From Megaleporinus macrocephalus (Eukaryota; Chordata; Actinopteri; Characiformes; Anostomidae), in contig CM038716.1 in NCBI GenBank assembly GCA_021613375.1, positions 16,460,024-16,524,023 of the forward strand: a stretch of DNA of 64,000 nucleotides. The letters are read 5' to 3'. The position numbers were made by a program, and so were the translations under genes. Shown here piece after piece: positions 1-12,158 of the stretch (position 1 is the first letter of the stretch; every line of letters begins with the position of its first letter). The notes under the pieces were generated by a model that was not told where the DNA came from, made no database searches, and worked only from the letters and a program-made list of their open reading frames with translations.

Positions 1-2086
1 GCTGCTTTCTGTTAACTTACCAACATATACCTGAACTTATACCCAATAAAAAGGCATTGTATGAGCTAGAGCTGCTGTTTCATTTATTCAAATTCTTCCT
101 CCATGGAAAAAGTGGGCTGGATTTGGGCATGAAACTCACTCCGGCCCTGGCTTGCTCTACTTTCCAACTTGCATTAGTCCACTACACCATAGTCCAGCTC
201 AGGAGCCAGGTCTTCAGTGGAGAGCATTGTTAAATGAACGCAGCTTAACGCACAATGCCTAATAAAGAGTTATCCTTTGAAATATCCAAGTGAAGGGGAG
301 CCTTAAGCTGGAGCAGGTGATTTTGTAGAAACCAAGTGTAAATTTTAAAAAAAAATTCAACCCCCTCATTTCAGCCCTCCTTCCAAATCCACTCCCACTT
401 GAACATACACGGCTTGACTAGTCACCACAGAGAGCGTTGGAAGTGCGCAAACAACACTTGCTCAAAATTACAATGCAGAAGTCGTCAAACACATACACAC
501 ACACATAGAGTTTATATACAAGATAAATGTAGCTAGCTAGCCTACGCCTACAGTTTAGATAATATTAGTGTGGGTCTAATAAACAATGGCACCACATAAG
601 TAATAAATAGTTATGTAAAGCATAAGTAGAAAGAAATAGGTAGCTAACATAATTCAGAAAAAAATGACACACACCAGATAATTACCTTATGTTTATTATG
701 TCCAACAGCTATGTCCAACATTTCTTTCTAGGTCTTTCAACTCCCTCAGGTTCCACCCTTATTGGAAAGCTTCGCCACTGCGCATTCTGGTTCGACCTCT
801 TGCTTTATCCAACCTCTTTTTGTTCAAAGCAATTTTCACTTCTGTCTTTCTTCACTTTATTTGTTTTGCAGCGTACGCTATTGTAGGCACCTGTGTAAAT
901 TTCTCTGCCGTTCCTGTGAGCCTAGTTCACTACCCATCACGGTGATGGATTCTAATGTGTGCAGGATGTGAAGCAGATAAGTTGGTCACAATGTATGTAA
1001 AGAGTATTTCAAGAAATGTAAGAAAAATATGATTCTAAATCACCTTTAAGCTGATAAGAAACACATTTGGAAGCACATCATGAGTCAGCCACCCTGCATT
1101 GTACTAGTTTTTGTAGTAATTATGCTCACATGGCAACATGGTGTAGTTTCCCAGATGCCTTAGGTTTTGTTCACACTTCATACTTGCTACACTAGCTCCT
1201 TTCCCATTGGGGTAAATTCCTTATATTATTATTCTTTAGATTATTTAGTCTAGTTTAAATTTCTTTTCCTTAGTGAAACATGTGCCAACACGCTGTGTGT
1301 TTGTCTGGTTTGTTCAGTGACCTAAGGCATGTGTGCACTCATCATCAGAGGTTCCTTGTATGTGTAACGCGCTTGGCAAAATAAAGTGGTTCTGATTCTG
1401 ATTAACTTGCTTCTTGGGTGATCTGGTTGTAAGTGTGCAGCACAGGCGCCAGTTTTTTTAAACAGGGGTGCTACAGGGGTGCTGAAACATTTGAAGGGGA
1501 TGTTATAGCTAATGGCAATGATTTGAACACCAGGGTTTGACACTAGATTAATATCAGTACTCAAGTTCTCATTCAAGGCTTGCTATCACCTGTATTTCGT
1601 TGGGGTGTAGGGGTCTAGCCTTTAACTCTGCATGCACTTATACTCGTGCTGCGTTTAAGAAATGAGCAAAGTGGTCACACTTTCATGAGGGAAGTGAATT
1701 GCTTCCCAGTAATGAAAATAAAGAGTTAATCCACTATTTACGCAGCTGTGGTCTCAGTGGTCTCAATGCTTTTGTGTGATGATATATTTAGATAGTGTTG
1801 CAGTTTGTGGACCACAATCTTTGTTTTCCCACAAACACGATAGCAGCAGTGATGTGCCAACACGGCGATTGCTACGGAACCGTTGTGGCTTGCAGTGGTC
1901 CATGTAACCCTAAAGACAACTTCAGGCTATAGCTATATTAACACTCTTGTACTGTAACTGAAACCTACTTACTCAAAGTGGAAACAGTTGGTGTCACCCT
2001 TCTTACCTTCAGTCTTTGGTTCTGGATGGAACAAGAAAGGGAACTATGTTTAAACAGCTAACCAATAATAATACAGTGAAAATACA
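1..2086. other. intergenic, no gene seen
   Basis: AT-rich DNA with only short random open frames. The one recognisable item is a retroelement-like tail at 1341-1409, listed separately. Nothing else in this stretch could be assigned. Confidence 0.6.
1341..1409 (+). repeat. LINE/SINE-like 3' tail
   Basis: The stretch ends in AATAAAGTGGTTCTGATTC and the repeated pentamer-like CTGATT, a form typical of the 3' ends of fish retroposons. No reverse transcriptase coding sequence is visible upstream, so at most this is a 5'-truncated copy. The family is not determined. Confidence 0.4.
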
Positions 2087-2660
2087 CTGATCACCCACTT
2101 TATCAAGTCCCCATCCCCCATGTTTCTACACTCACAATCAGCTCTGCTTACCATATAGGTCACTTTATAGTTCTACAAACTACACACTGTAGTACATCTG
2201 TTTCTCTGCATACTTCCTCAGTGGTCAGGACCACCACAGAGCAGGTATTATTGGGGTGGTGGATCATTCTCAGCACTGCAGAAACATGGGGTGGTGGTGT
2301 ATTAGTGTGTGTTGTGCTAGTATGAGTGAATCAGATACAGCAGTGCAAACGTGTGTTTAAAAGACTACAATGTGCACCAACAAGGTGGGCGTGTCTAATA
2401 GAGTGGACAGTGAGTGGACACAGTATTTAAAAACTCCAGCAGCGCTGCTGTGTCCACTCATACCAGCACAACACACACTAGCACATCACCACAACGTCAG
2501 TGTCACTGCAGTGCTGAGAATGACCCACCACCAAAATAATATCTTCTCTGTGGGGGTCCTGACCACTGAAGGCCAGGTTAAAGATGGCTAGCAAAGTGCA
2601 GAGAGAAGCTGATTAACTACAGTCTGTAATTTCAGCACAATGTGCACCTGATAAAGGTGG
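2087..2660. repeat. palindromic dispersed repeat, copy A
   Basis: The left arm (GGTCAGGACCACCACAGAGC near 2223, TTCTCAGCACTGCAG, GTGTGTTGTGCTAGTATGAG) is answered by its reverse complement in the right arm (CTCATACCAGCACAACACAC near 2457, CACTGCAGTGCTGAGAATGA, GTCCTGACCACTGA). This makes an imperfect inverted repeat of about 250 bases per arm, typical of a non-autonomous DNA transposon common in fish. A second copy lies at 47138-47640. There is no coding capacity. Confidence 0.8.
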
Positions 2661-2689
2661 AACTGATCCACCTTACTGAATAGACAGTA

Positions 2690-3080
2690 AGATTTAAGAT
2701 TCAAGAGCAGAACAGACAGTTACACTGTACAATGAAACTCTTACTTTGCTGTTCCTCCATTCACCAATAGATAAAAAAGGAAAAAATAAAAATATATACA
2801 AAATATATACAAAATATACAAAGTATAATAATATAAGTTGAAGTAAATAAAAGTATTTTTTATATAGTTAAAAATAAGTAGATGTAGGTACAGCCTAAGA
2901 TTATGTAATGACATGACTGGTTGGTATATATTTAGTGATATATAAGGCTGAAGATCAGTGTTTTAGGGTGTCAGATAATGTTTTATAAGTGGGCTAAAAC
3001 AGGAGAGGTTCTGTGTCAGCAGTCTCCTGAGAGCTCTTGGTAAATGCCTCTATGTAGCTGGTACACACAGTACTTGTGTG
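2690..3080. repeat. degenerate retroelement-like segment
   Basis: It begins with GTACAATGAAACTCTTACTT, runs into an AT-rich block of ATATATACAAA units (about 2785-2830) and ends near GTCTCCTGAGAGCTCTTGGT at 3022. This resembles a dispersed fish retroelement tail that I recognise only in outline. No open frame. Confidence 0.3.
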
Positions 3081-4254
3081 TGCACATGTCTTGTGGAAGG
3101 TGAAGAAGATTTATAAACGAGCAGCCTAATTCTGTTTATATGATCTATAATAAACGGACAATGAATGATATTCAGGAGATCTTGTACCCATGTTTGGATG
3201 AAAACTGATCATAAGTGAAACATGATCACAAGCGGTGATCGCCCCTCAATCACTGTTTACTTGTGAGGAAATCACTCAAGACAGTTTGTAGTAGCTACAG
3301 CAACATAATCCATCTTGGTTACATCGTTTTGAAAATGGTATACCCAAAGACCAATGACATGATCTGATTATTCCAGTGGCCTTGTGAACAGTATGAACTG
3401 GCTTCTTTGATCAGGTAAGTCATTTTTGTACTTTAAGAAATGAGAGGAAGTGTTTTTCAGTGCATCTATGTCTGTAATCTGATTTCATTAGTTTTTCGTG
3501 CATGTGCAAGCACAGAACCAGAGCTGAGATGACCATAGCGTGTGCATGTTGGAGCCAGCCAGTAAAGACACATTTTAAAAAGAAACTGCAGCAAGAAGTT
3601 TGAATTTTATGTCACATGCTTCATTTAGGTGAGCTGCGAATCAACAACAGTGTTAGTGGTGGGGTGTAATTGGAAAGAAATGGGCTAGTTTAGAGGAGTT
3701 TCCTCCACTAAAGTGTAAACTTACTGCAGAAAATATCAGATTGTGCATGTAAACACATTGTTGGGGTTCATTTTAACAAAAAACTAAACTGTGTTTGGAA
3801 TGTTTTTGCAGATGGAGCGTGAATAGATCAGAAAGAAAACTGAACTGTGTTGAAGTTACAGATTTTGTTCATCTTGAAATCACGTTTGAATCAGTTCAGT
3901 GTATCCAGTATTCTGTGCGTGCACCTTCCAGAAGTCCTCCGGCTTTGATGCAGGCGGGTAATCTAATCCACGTGGCGTTCTGCAATCTGTGTGGAAAAGT
4001 AGCGAAGACATTAGTTCTATTTTGAGAGAAACAGCGAAAGGACCAGCTGAGGGGTCAGAGGTTGAGATCGGACCCCCTCCCGTGCTGTATTACGCGAGAA
4101 GGGTCGCAGGGGCAGATTCCCAGCCAGTAAAATTGTAAGTCTGCATGGAAAACTGCGCGACTGCCGGCCCCCCTCTCTCCAGCCCACTGTCTCCCCGTCC
4201 ACCCTCTGGACACACTGCTGGGAAGTGAGGTCATACACTCTGTGTTTTATCAGA
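3081..4254. other. intergenic, no gene seen
   Basis: No recognisable gene, RNA or repeat. Short open frames here have no family resemblance. Confidence 0.5.
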
Positions 4255-5000
4255 GCTGTGAGGGGCCAGCATCTCTCTCTCTCCCTCTCTTTCTCTCTTT
4301 CTCTCTGACTGTTTGTCATCTCTCTGTCTGTTTGTCATCTCTCTGTCTACGTTTCCTGGTGTCTCTCTTTCTTTCAGTCTCTGTCTCTGTTTCTGTCTTT
4401 TGTCTTTCAGTTTCTCTCTCTTTCTTTTCTCCCCCTCTCACATTCTCTTGCTGGCTCTTAGTCTCTTTCTTTCTCTTTCTTTCTCTCTCTCTGTCTTTCT
4501 TTCCCTTTCTCTGTCTCTCAGTCTTTCTCTTGGTTTTTCTTTCTCTCTTTCAATTGCTCACTCTTAGTCTCTCCTCTGTCTTTATCTGTTTCTCAGTCTC
4601 CCACTGTCTCTTACTCACTCGCTCAGTCTTTCTCTCTGCCACTCTTGCAGTCTCTCAGCTACTCTCTGTCTCTACTCTGTCTCTTTGTCTTTCACACGCT
4701 CTCCCTTTCTCTCTCGCTGCTCTCTTTTTTCTATATATCTCTGACACTTTCTCTCTGTTTCTTTCTCTGCCTCCCTCTTTCTCCCTCTATCACTCTTTCT
4801 TTACCGTCTCATTTACTTTGACTATTTATCTGTGTGTCGGCTTCAGTTTGGCTCTGTCTCTCTCACCCACCCTCTGTCTCTCTTCACCTCTCTTTTTATA
4901 TACTGTCTGTTTATCTTTCTCAGGGTCCTCTGTCTCCATCTATCTCTCTGTCTCTCTCCAGCTCCATCTCTAAAGCTCTCTCACCCACTCTCTCTCTGAA
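4255..5000. repeat. long polypyrimidine (CT-rich) tract
   Basis: About 745 bases composed mainly of CTCT, TTTCT and GTCTCT runs on the + strand. The long open frames over it translate into Ser/Leu/Phe low-complexity and are artefacts of TCT/CTC/TTT codons. A tract of this kind can adopt triplex structure. Confidence 0.88.
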
Positions 5001-5902
5001 GTGTGTTTGTGCGGTGAAGCAAGGAGTAGAGTGTCATCAATAGCCCTGGCGCCATCACACCCTTCACTGTTCTTTCTTTTCCCTCAATAAGGAGCGGTGT
5101 AAATCAGCGCTCTCAGGCTCCACGATGAGGTCTCCAGTGTAGAAGCCTGGAGGCAGGTCTGGTTCCTCATTACTTTTGCTCTCGAGTCCATAAATCTCAC
5201 ATCTTCTGTTGTTTAATGTCCACTTGGCCAGAGCCGTGTGCTCCCTCCATTGATCCTCCTGTTCCATGGCCTGGGGTTACAGCACTGCAGGCCCAGCCTA
5301 GGCCCTTGGCCCTCACCCTTCTCAGTAGAGCCAGAGTGCTGGGTGTGGACATGGAGCTAATACACTGCAGCACAATGTCTCCTTGCTGTAAGCAGGAGGA
5401 CTCCAATGCTAAGCTTTCAGCACTTTCCATTTACAGCTTTATTTGTCTGTGCCACAATGACCTAGACTCTTAAAAATGTAGGTTTGTTGGCTTGTAGGTG
5501 GTTTTAGGAAAAACTTTTATTGCTGTAGATCTTTTACATTATGTAGAGGCATAGTGTTTTTGAGGGCTGGGTAAACGTAGCCCTGGCTTCCCCACTTATT
5601 ATTTGAAAGACAATTAGCTTTTAAGTGTACATAGTCTGTTATATAAGGATGAATGTAACAACATTATGTAAGAAGAGTGCTGATTCAGTGAGAGCAGTCA
5701 CAGCGCTGAGTAGATTGTGGTGGGACTACAACAAAGACAATATATTAGAGTGGGTTAACTTATACATTCTTTATCTTGTCTAACAGAAATAAGCCAAAAA
5801 CTAGGTATCTTGATAGATATCTCGCAGTTGGATGGCTCACTATTGTCTTACTAATGTAAATCTATATATTGTCACTGTCCATAGAAAAATATTACCGTTT
5901 TT

Positions 5903-5992
5903 GTTGATTACCATTTTTCTATATCATTTGAATACGGCAGCTGCCCTGTATGTCCTGAAAGTTTCATGATGAATGAACCAACAGAAATGCTC
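5903..5992 (+). repeat. dispersed repeat, copy 1
   Basis: Two blocks (GTTGATTACCATTTTTCTAT near 5903; TGAAAGTTTCATGATGAATG near 5956) recur in the same order at 59779-59856. The second block matches over 37 bases with two differences. The family is unknown to me. Confidence 0.7.
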
Positions 5993-6239
5993 CAAAATCA
6001 CTTTGAATAAAACCTTTTTAAACGTTCAATGAAAATTAAGAAAGTTTTGACCTCACCTGGAAAGGTACTACTTTGAAGCTACTTGTTTTTCTTTGAAAAG
6101 TTTTTGTTTGATGATATGCCATCTACCTAGTTAATGTGGGTTCAAATGCCATTTCCTGTCATGTTTGGATCAAGTTCAGTTTTATGATTGACTTCTCACA
6201 GCCTGTTCCCTCTCCTGTATTTTTCTCTATTTTTGCTGT

Positions 6240-6545
6240 GCAACATGTAAATAACAACAGAATTCAACAATGTGCACATTATCTAAAACCATTTTTCATT
6301 CAAATGAATTATACATATATATATATATGTGTTTTGAATTTGTTGCCAGCAACACGTTTTCTAAAAGTTGGGACAGGTTCATGTTTACCACTGTGTTCAT
6401 CACCTTTTCTTTTAACAACACTCTGTAAGCTTTTGGGAACAGAGGAGATCATTACGGCGGTATTGAAAGTGAAATGTTTTCCCAGTTTTGCTTGTTATAG
6501 GATTTTAGCTGCTTGACAGTTAGAGGTCTTCTTTGACAATTTGTT
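6240..6545 (-). mobile_element. Tc1/mariner-like fragment, minus orientation
   Basis: Contains CAACACGTTTTCTAAAAGTT, GGGACAGGTTCATGTTTACC and GTGAAATGTTTTCCCAG. On the minus strand these correspond to the 3' region of a Tc1/mariner-superfamily element widespread in fish. The fragment is a few hundred bases, interrupted by an AT microsatellite (about 6309-6328), and has no intact transposase. The same family appears in the opposite orientation at 53490-54160. Confidence 0.6.
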
Positions 6546-6699
6546 TCTTTTATAGGTTCAGACTTACGGTGTGTTGGGTTGGATCAGGTTTGAGCAGAAA
6601 TGTCTTGATCCATTTCCAGTTTTGGAACAAACTGTCACCCCCAAAACTTTACCCACTCACAAACACACACAGATAAAACCTTGCTAATTCACTTCCACA

Positions 6700-6850
6700 C
6701 AAAATCAGGCTCCCATGTGTGGAGGTTCCTTAATATTAAAAAAAGTTCTTTACACTCAGATATTTAAAAAAACAGACAGTAAAAGGTTCTTCAGGAAAAC
6801 AAACTGGTTCTTCTGAGGCATTACTCCTATTTTTGGCACCTTTATTTTTG
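6700..6850. repeat. possible MITE of the GGTTCTT family
   Basis: Repeated GGTTCTT/AAGAACC-like words (AAAAGGTTCTTCAGGAAAAC, CTGGTTCTTCTGAGGCATTA, GGCACCTTTATTTTTGAG) resemble a short fish MITE. Similar wording occurs at 39870-40160. Boundaries are not clear. Confidence 0.3.
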
Positions 6851-9800
6851 AGGGAGATAAAGTAGTTTTTCCTCTGTGCTGATCTGGGACACTATTCCCC
6901 AGGCTTGCCCTCTGAAAAGCATTAGCCCAGATGGTATCTTTTTAAACCTGCTCTGCACTCTTCTAGACAATACTGAGCAAATTTCAATACCCGTATAAGA
7001 CTTAGAGCCCTTTCTTTCACATTTCACTCAAATCCCCTGAGAAATGTCTCAGAATTCCCAGTGATTGGTTTATACATTTTCAAAAGTCTCTGGCTTTTGT
7101 TTTACCCTATCATTTTCTGCAGAAGGTTAAACTAAAGCTCTAGAAAAATCTAGCAATATCTCTCAGATATCACAAACAAATATCTAATGTTGTCTAATCT
7201 CTCGTTCCTTTATTTATATTTACTGAAAAAACTAACTTCTCACTCTCCAAGTGTAAAAGAACCTCCATAATATGAAAAAGCTCCAAGCCAGAAACAGCCT
7301 TTATTTTTAATGCAGTGTCTTATATGTCTTATAAGTCTTATATGAGTGCAGGCTCTGATTCAGGAGATCAGAAAGCCAGTACAGTGAGCAATAAACCGTT
7401 TTGACCTCAAATCAGCAAAGAAGAGATTGTTCTTCTAATACTTTGCTCATATCTCTACTCTGCCCCCTTGGGCTGAACTCCATCAGGCTCTCCAGCCTGG
7501 CTGTCTTTTTCTCTGCCCTTATCATTAACCATGATAGATACCCGAAAGGCCTTCTCAGGGCTCCTGCCGTAACACAATCCTCCCTGGGCTGTGAGGCACT
7601 GAGGCACTGTGCTGCAGACTCTGGAGGACATTACTGTCACAGCAGGGCAAACGCCACAGTTTACTGTAGTCTTCCTCCTCTACCACATCTGTTATGCTCT
7701 AAAACCTCACAACTGTCAGTCTGGTGGAGATTTAGATCAGAAGAGCTCTAAATGTTTTATTGGCTATTGCACTTAAGCTTATAAGGAGCATTTATAATCA
7801 CAGACAGAAGACAAATTGAAGGAAAAACTAACAAAGCCACCAGAACAGTTCCAGTGCACTAGCTAACAGGTCTAATAAGAGGAGTGCTTCAGACGAGTAA
7901 AAGTTGAAAGGAAAACAAGCCTTTGTAATTAGGGGTTTATGCAGCGCAACCCTGCTATAATATCCCTCTTTATGTAGTTGTGGACAGACTGCTTTTGCTG
8001 ACATAGTTCAATCATGTCCTACAAGAAAATGTGTTTGCTTTTCAGTCTAACAGTGCCCAGTCTGGGAGCAGCACAGTGTTAGTAGCTTAGCAGTGCTGCC
8101 TGGGCAGTGGGGGGGTTGAGTGCCTTGCCCACAACCAGGACTACCTAGCCAGTAATGGGATTTCAGTCAACTGCTGGACACTAATATATGAGCAGCAGTC
8201 TGGGAATGTGAGCTTTTTCAACTTTTAGCTATTTTAGCTTTCAGTTTTCATTATGTTTGTGATCAAATTTGTATTTTTTTGTTATTCACCATATGTTATT
8301 ATAGAATGCAACAACTGTGAGGAAGCAGTGCACATGCATACATACAGTGCAAATACAGAGTGAACGTTCACAACATCTACACATACACACACAGGTTACA
8401 CAAGACAATTTAACTGCACATCAGTAATAACGAAACAATAAAAAGAGGGGGGGGGGGTTAACAACATGCTTTTTAGTGTCAATTGCAATATAGCAAATAT
8501 TGACCTTAGGGGTGGTTTCCAGCTAGCTGTAACTATTTTTTGGTTGCAGTGAGCCCAGCCAAGATGATGCCTTTTACTGTCAGCTGTTTACTGATATCTT
8601 TCCCAGAGATCTAAATGGAGATTTTACTTTAGTTACTAGTGCGACCGAAGCTCGTTTCTTTTACCCTCGTCTGTAGAGATTATATATACCTGTAATTTGC
8701 ATGACTTGATCTGAATATGGCTATGCAAGTTAGGATGTGTCTGTACACAGAAGGTAAAAATGGCCCAGATCTTCTTCTTAGGCTGTTCACATTGTCTTTT
8801 TAATGCAACCTATATCTGACATTACTCTGAACAGCTCCAGCTCCTGAACTGATCCGCATGAGCAAAAGAACAAAGTTTCATGTGGCACGCTCACCCAAGG
8901 TAAACAGTCATGATCGCCAATAGAAGCAGGTCTGCTCCCAGGAGTTCCAGTTTCGTCTTCGCTAGTGTCGCAGAACCTTTCTATGCTTCCAATGGCTGAT
9001 CACCTATCACCCAGGATGTGTTCAAGCTTGCTGTGTAAAGGGCCCAGTATTTAGCCATGGCCACTTTTTTTGCCTTCTAATTTTTTTGTACAGACACACC
9101 CCAGATGTTTATGAGGTCTCAGCAGCGCGAAATAATAATAAATGTTGAGTTGGATTGATGTCAAAGTCGTGTAAATTCCAGTCCGGCTGGTCAGAGTTGC
9201 ATTGTATTGGTCATATTGGATATGTATTGGATTTCAATACTACATACAAAAGTGGTCTAACTAGGTTCACACTGCCAAACAAATAACACATCTGTGGCAC
9301 ATGTGTAGAAAAAGATTGAATTTGGGCCTGTATTTACCTGCTGTGTAAACGTAGACTTTGATTGTGAATACGTTCAGCATCGCATGAGCACTAAATGAGC
9401 CAACAAATGGCAAACAAATCATGTCAAATCACGTTAATATGAAACTGATGGATAAAAATCCCTAAAGAAGAGTGAGACTGTTCAGGAAAAAACAAATTGT
9501 GTTTCTCAAATAGGTATGGCTTAATGTATACATACCGTTCCCATATCCAACAGCCAAGCAGTGATGCTGCAACACCACCATCATTCATAAGAACAATCGC
9601 CGCCATGTATCTTGTCATGTTGTGGTGTGTTTACCTGGGCCGGATGATGGAGGGGAGCCAAGCGGAGCCGGTTTCAGAGCAGGGCCAGGTGAGAGCTAAC
9701 GGCTACAGCACGCTCACTCATATGCAGGTGTGATCCACCGCACTTGGCACTGCTCCCCCGGCAGGTGAGCACACGCACGTATGCCGTAAGCCCGGGCCAC

Positions 9801-10493
9801 GGTTCACGGCCCCTCATTGCACACATCAGCAACACTTTCACTGTGAGCTCATAGCCGCACAGTGGGCCGTGTTGATGGACACGCACTAACTGGTGTGTGA
9901 GCTCAGCGAAGGAAGCGTGTGTTTTCTGTTAAAAGCACGTCAGTCGTCACTCCGCCGTCTGCTTGTGCTCATACAAATGGAGATCTTACACACATCCATA
10001 TACACACACCTAGTCCAGTTCACCTGCAGAGAGTCCTCCGAGCTCCAGCCTACACGCAGGCCTCTTTCTGGTAAATAGCTCACACCATATGAAAGTTTTA
10101 CAGCGGGCCGCTTTCTCACTCAGGCCTTTGTTTGGCTCTGTAGGTTTATTAAGCTCTGGGAGGGAGTCAATTTTTTCACCTGCTTTAGCAACCACTGACA
10201 TCTTGGAGAAAGTGAATCATGCTAAAGCACCAGTTAGAGGTTTCAAGAAGAAATCCCAAATGTACTTGCAGACACTTTTCTTTTTTTTATTTAAAGGGCT
10301 CTTATCCTACATGGTTCAATGATCACTCACAATGTTTTTGTGGGTATTAGGTTTCAGAAAACAATCAGAATTCATTTCAACATGTCCATTTTACAGCATT
10401 TCTTGCCTTATAATTAAATAAGCTGTTTTTGTTACTTTACCTTCAACTCTAGTGAAGCTGTGTGCATAAGTTTGGGTACCTTCAGTCAAATAA

Positions 10494-10496
<3 letters not shown>

Positions 10497-10555
<59 letters not shown>
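10497..10555. repeat. (AT)n microsatellite
   Basis: About 29 uninterrupted AT dinucleotides. It directly follows a transposon-end-like motif TGCATAAGTTTGGGTACC (10463-10480). Confidence 0.95.
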
Positions 10556-10558
<3 letters not shown>

Positions 10559-10572
10559 CATAATGATTTAAT

Positions 10573-10618
10573 AAAGATGCACTGCATCACCAGCATTAAA
10601 CTGATGTTAGATTGCAGC
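10573..10618 (+). repeat. 46-bp direct repeat, copy 1
   Basis: Begins AAAGATGCACTGCATCACC and ends GATTGCAGC. It is repeated at 10921-10966 with a single mismatch, 348 bases further on. Confidence 0.9.
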
Positions 10619-10623
10619 ATATA

Positions 10624-10627
<4 letters not shown>

Positions 10628-10655
<28 letters not shown>
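10628..10655. repeat. poly-T tract
   Basis: Twenty-eight consecutive T residues immediately after a short ATATAT run. A poly-A tail of a minus-strand retroposon is one explanation, but no element body is recognised next to it. Confidence 0.9.
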
Positions 10656-10920
10656 GCATGTGACAGTAGATGTAAGTGACCTCCATTCTGTTCGGCTATA
10701 CACTATTCAGTTACATTCATAAAGCTAAGAGATAAACTGCTGTTGGCTGAAAAGGTGGCTGTATGAAAACAGTGCTGTTTTTGTGACATCACAACAATAA
10801 TGAATTCATAACAGGCTGTTCCATAAAAGGACTACAAAGTAAATTATGTATCTTGACACTTTGCTGCTTTATTTCAACAAAGCCAGAGATGTTTTGTTTT
10901 AATAACATGGGCCCTTTAAC

Positions 10921-10966
10921 AAAGATGCACTGCATCACCAGCATTAGACTGATGTTAGATTGCAGC
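10921..10966 (+). repeat. 46-bp direct repeat, copy 2
   Basis: Second copy of 10573-10618, with one A/G difference. It follows a stretch (about 10755-10920) ending ACATGGGCCCTTTAA that looks like the end of a dispersed fish repeat. Confidence 0.9.
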
Positions 10967-12158
10967 TTTCATCTGCAGCGTATAATCAGGGGCTCTCTGC
11001 CAAGAACAGAGGGGATTTGACACGTCAGGCATATCTGTGGGCCAAGAAAGCTCATTCCAGGGCTCTTTATTTCAAACATTTGACAAACCCTGCCTTCATT
11101 CACGTAAGCTACTGTATCTGCTGAGCCCTACCACCAGAAGGAAAAGAAAAATCTGTTTTTCTTCTCTCGAGCGAAAAACCAAAGAGTACATTCTCCGTGC
11201 TGCTTGTCATACTGCAGTAATCAGGATACACGTCCACTGCCAGGACAAATAGGCCAGTCGTCAAGTCTGTCCAAACCGCTCTTGAGGGGTCCAAGCACTC
11301 GAGGTCATCACTTTAAGTGGGGTGGCATAAACAGTTCAGATGATTTTCTGAGTGTACGTAAGCGAGGTACTGTGTGTATCTACTGGAGGCCTGTCAGTCT
11401 CGTCCTCCAGGAGCTTAAGGGAGAGAGTGATGTCATGCCGAATGAGGCTCTCACTGTGGGTGGGGGGGAACTGAACGTTAGTGGGGTTTCGGTTCAGGAC
11501 GGGCAGATTGTGGGAACAATTGATGGATATGACAGAGATGTCTTTTGGCTGGAGCTGCCGGTATGACATCATTGCTCACTCTGCTTCCTTGAGAACCTGT
11601 CATCAACGACATATCAGTATTAGTGTAGGCTTCGGAATGACTGATAGTTCCTGCTTCTCAGGAAAGGGCTGCGTGCTTCAGTGTCTGTCTCATACTGTTT
11701 CTTTTCTCTTTCTTTTCCTCTGAAAAGTGAGTAGAAACCATGTGAGAGAAGCAAACTTATGTTTGCCTTTCCTGATGTGTTGATGTGGGCTTAGGTCAGT
11801 TGTTTCCCTCTTTCTTTATACAGTCAGAATTAGATGACTCTTGTCCAAGAACCGTCCATTGTCTCTATTGTTCTTACCTTTTTTTAGCCCCATGTTTTTA
11901 TTAGAGAGCCTGTGTGCATATTTGATGAGGAATGTTACAAGTAAGATGACTTTTAAAGCTGTGGTTAGAAACTAGGTGGCTGCCTGTGTGGGCTTACAGT
12001 TCAATCCTTTTTCCCCCACTCCACACATTCATTCTTGCTTAGCAACTTACAGAATGTAAAATTCCATTCACTCTATTAAGAATCTGCAGCACACAACTCC
12101 AAATACCTCATATACTTAAAATGAGTTAATTATTTGAAATGAAATTTGTTTGCACGTA

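Larger units (their letters stand above)
5001..12158. other. intergenic with repeat fragments, no secure gene
   Basis: Contains the repeat copies listed separately (5903-5992, 6240-6545, 10497-10655, 10573-10966). Two modest open frames, 5064-5267 on the minus strand and 11204-11566 on the plus strand, have unremarkable composition but no family I recognise. The rest is AT-rich and shows nothing. Confidence 0.5.

Noticed and set aside
4242..4973. 243-codon Ser/Leu/Phe-rich frame with apparent membrane segments
   Set aside because: It is a direct translation of the CT-rich tract; the hydrophobicity is a by-product of CTC, TTT and TCT codons.
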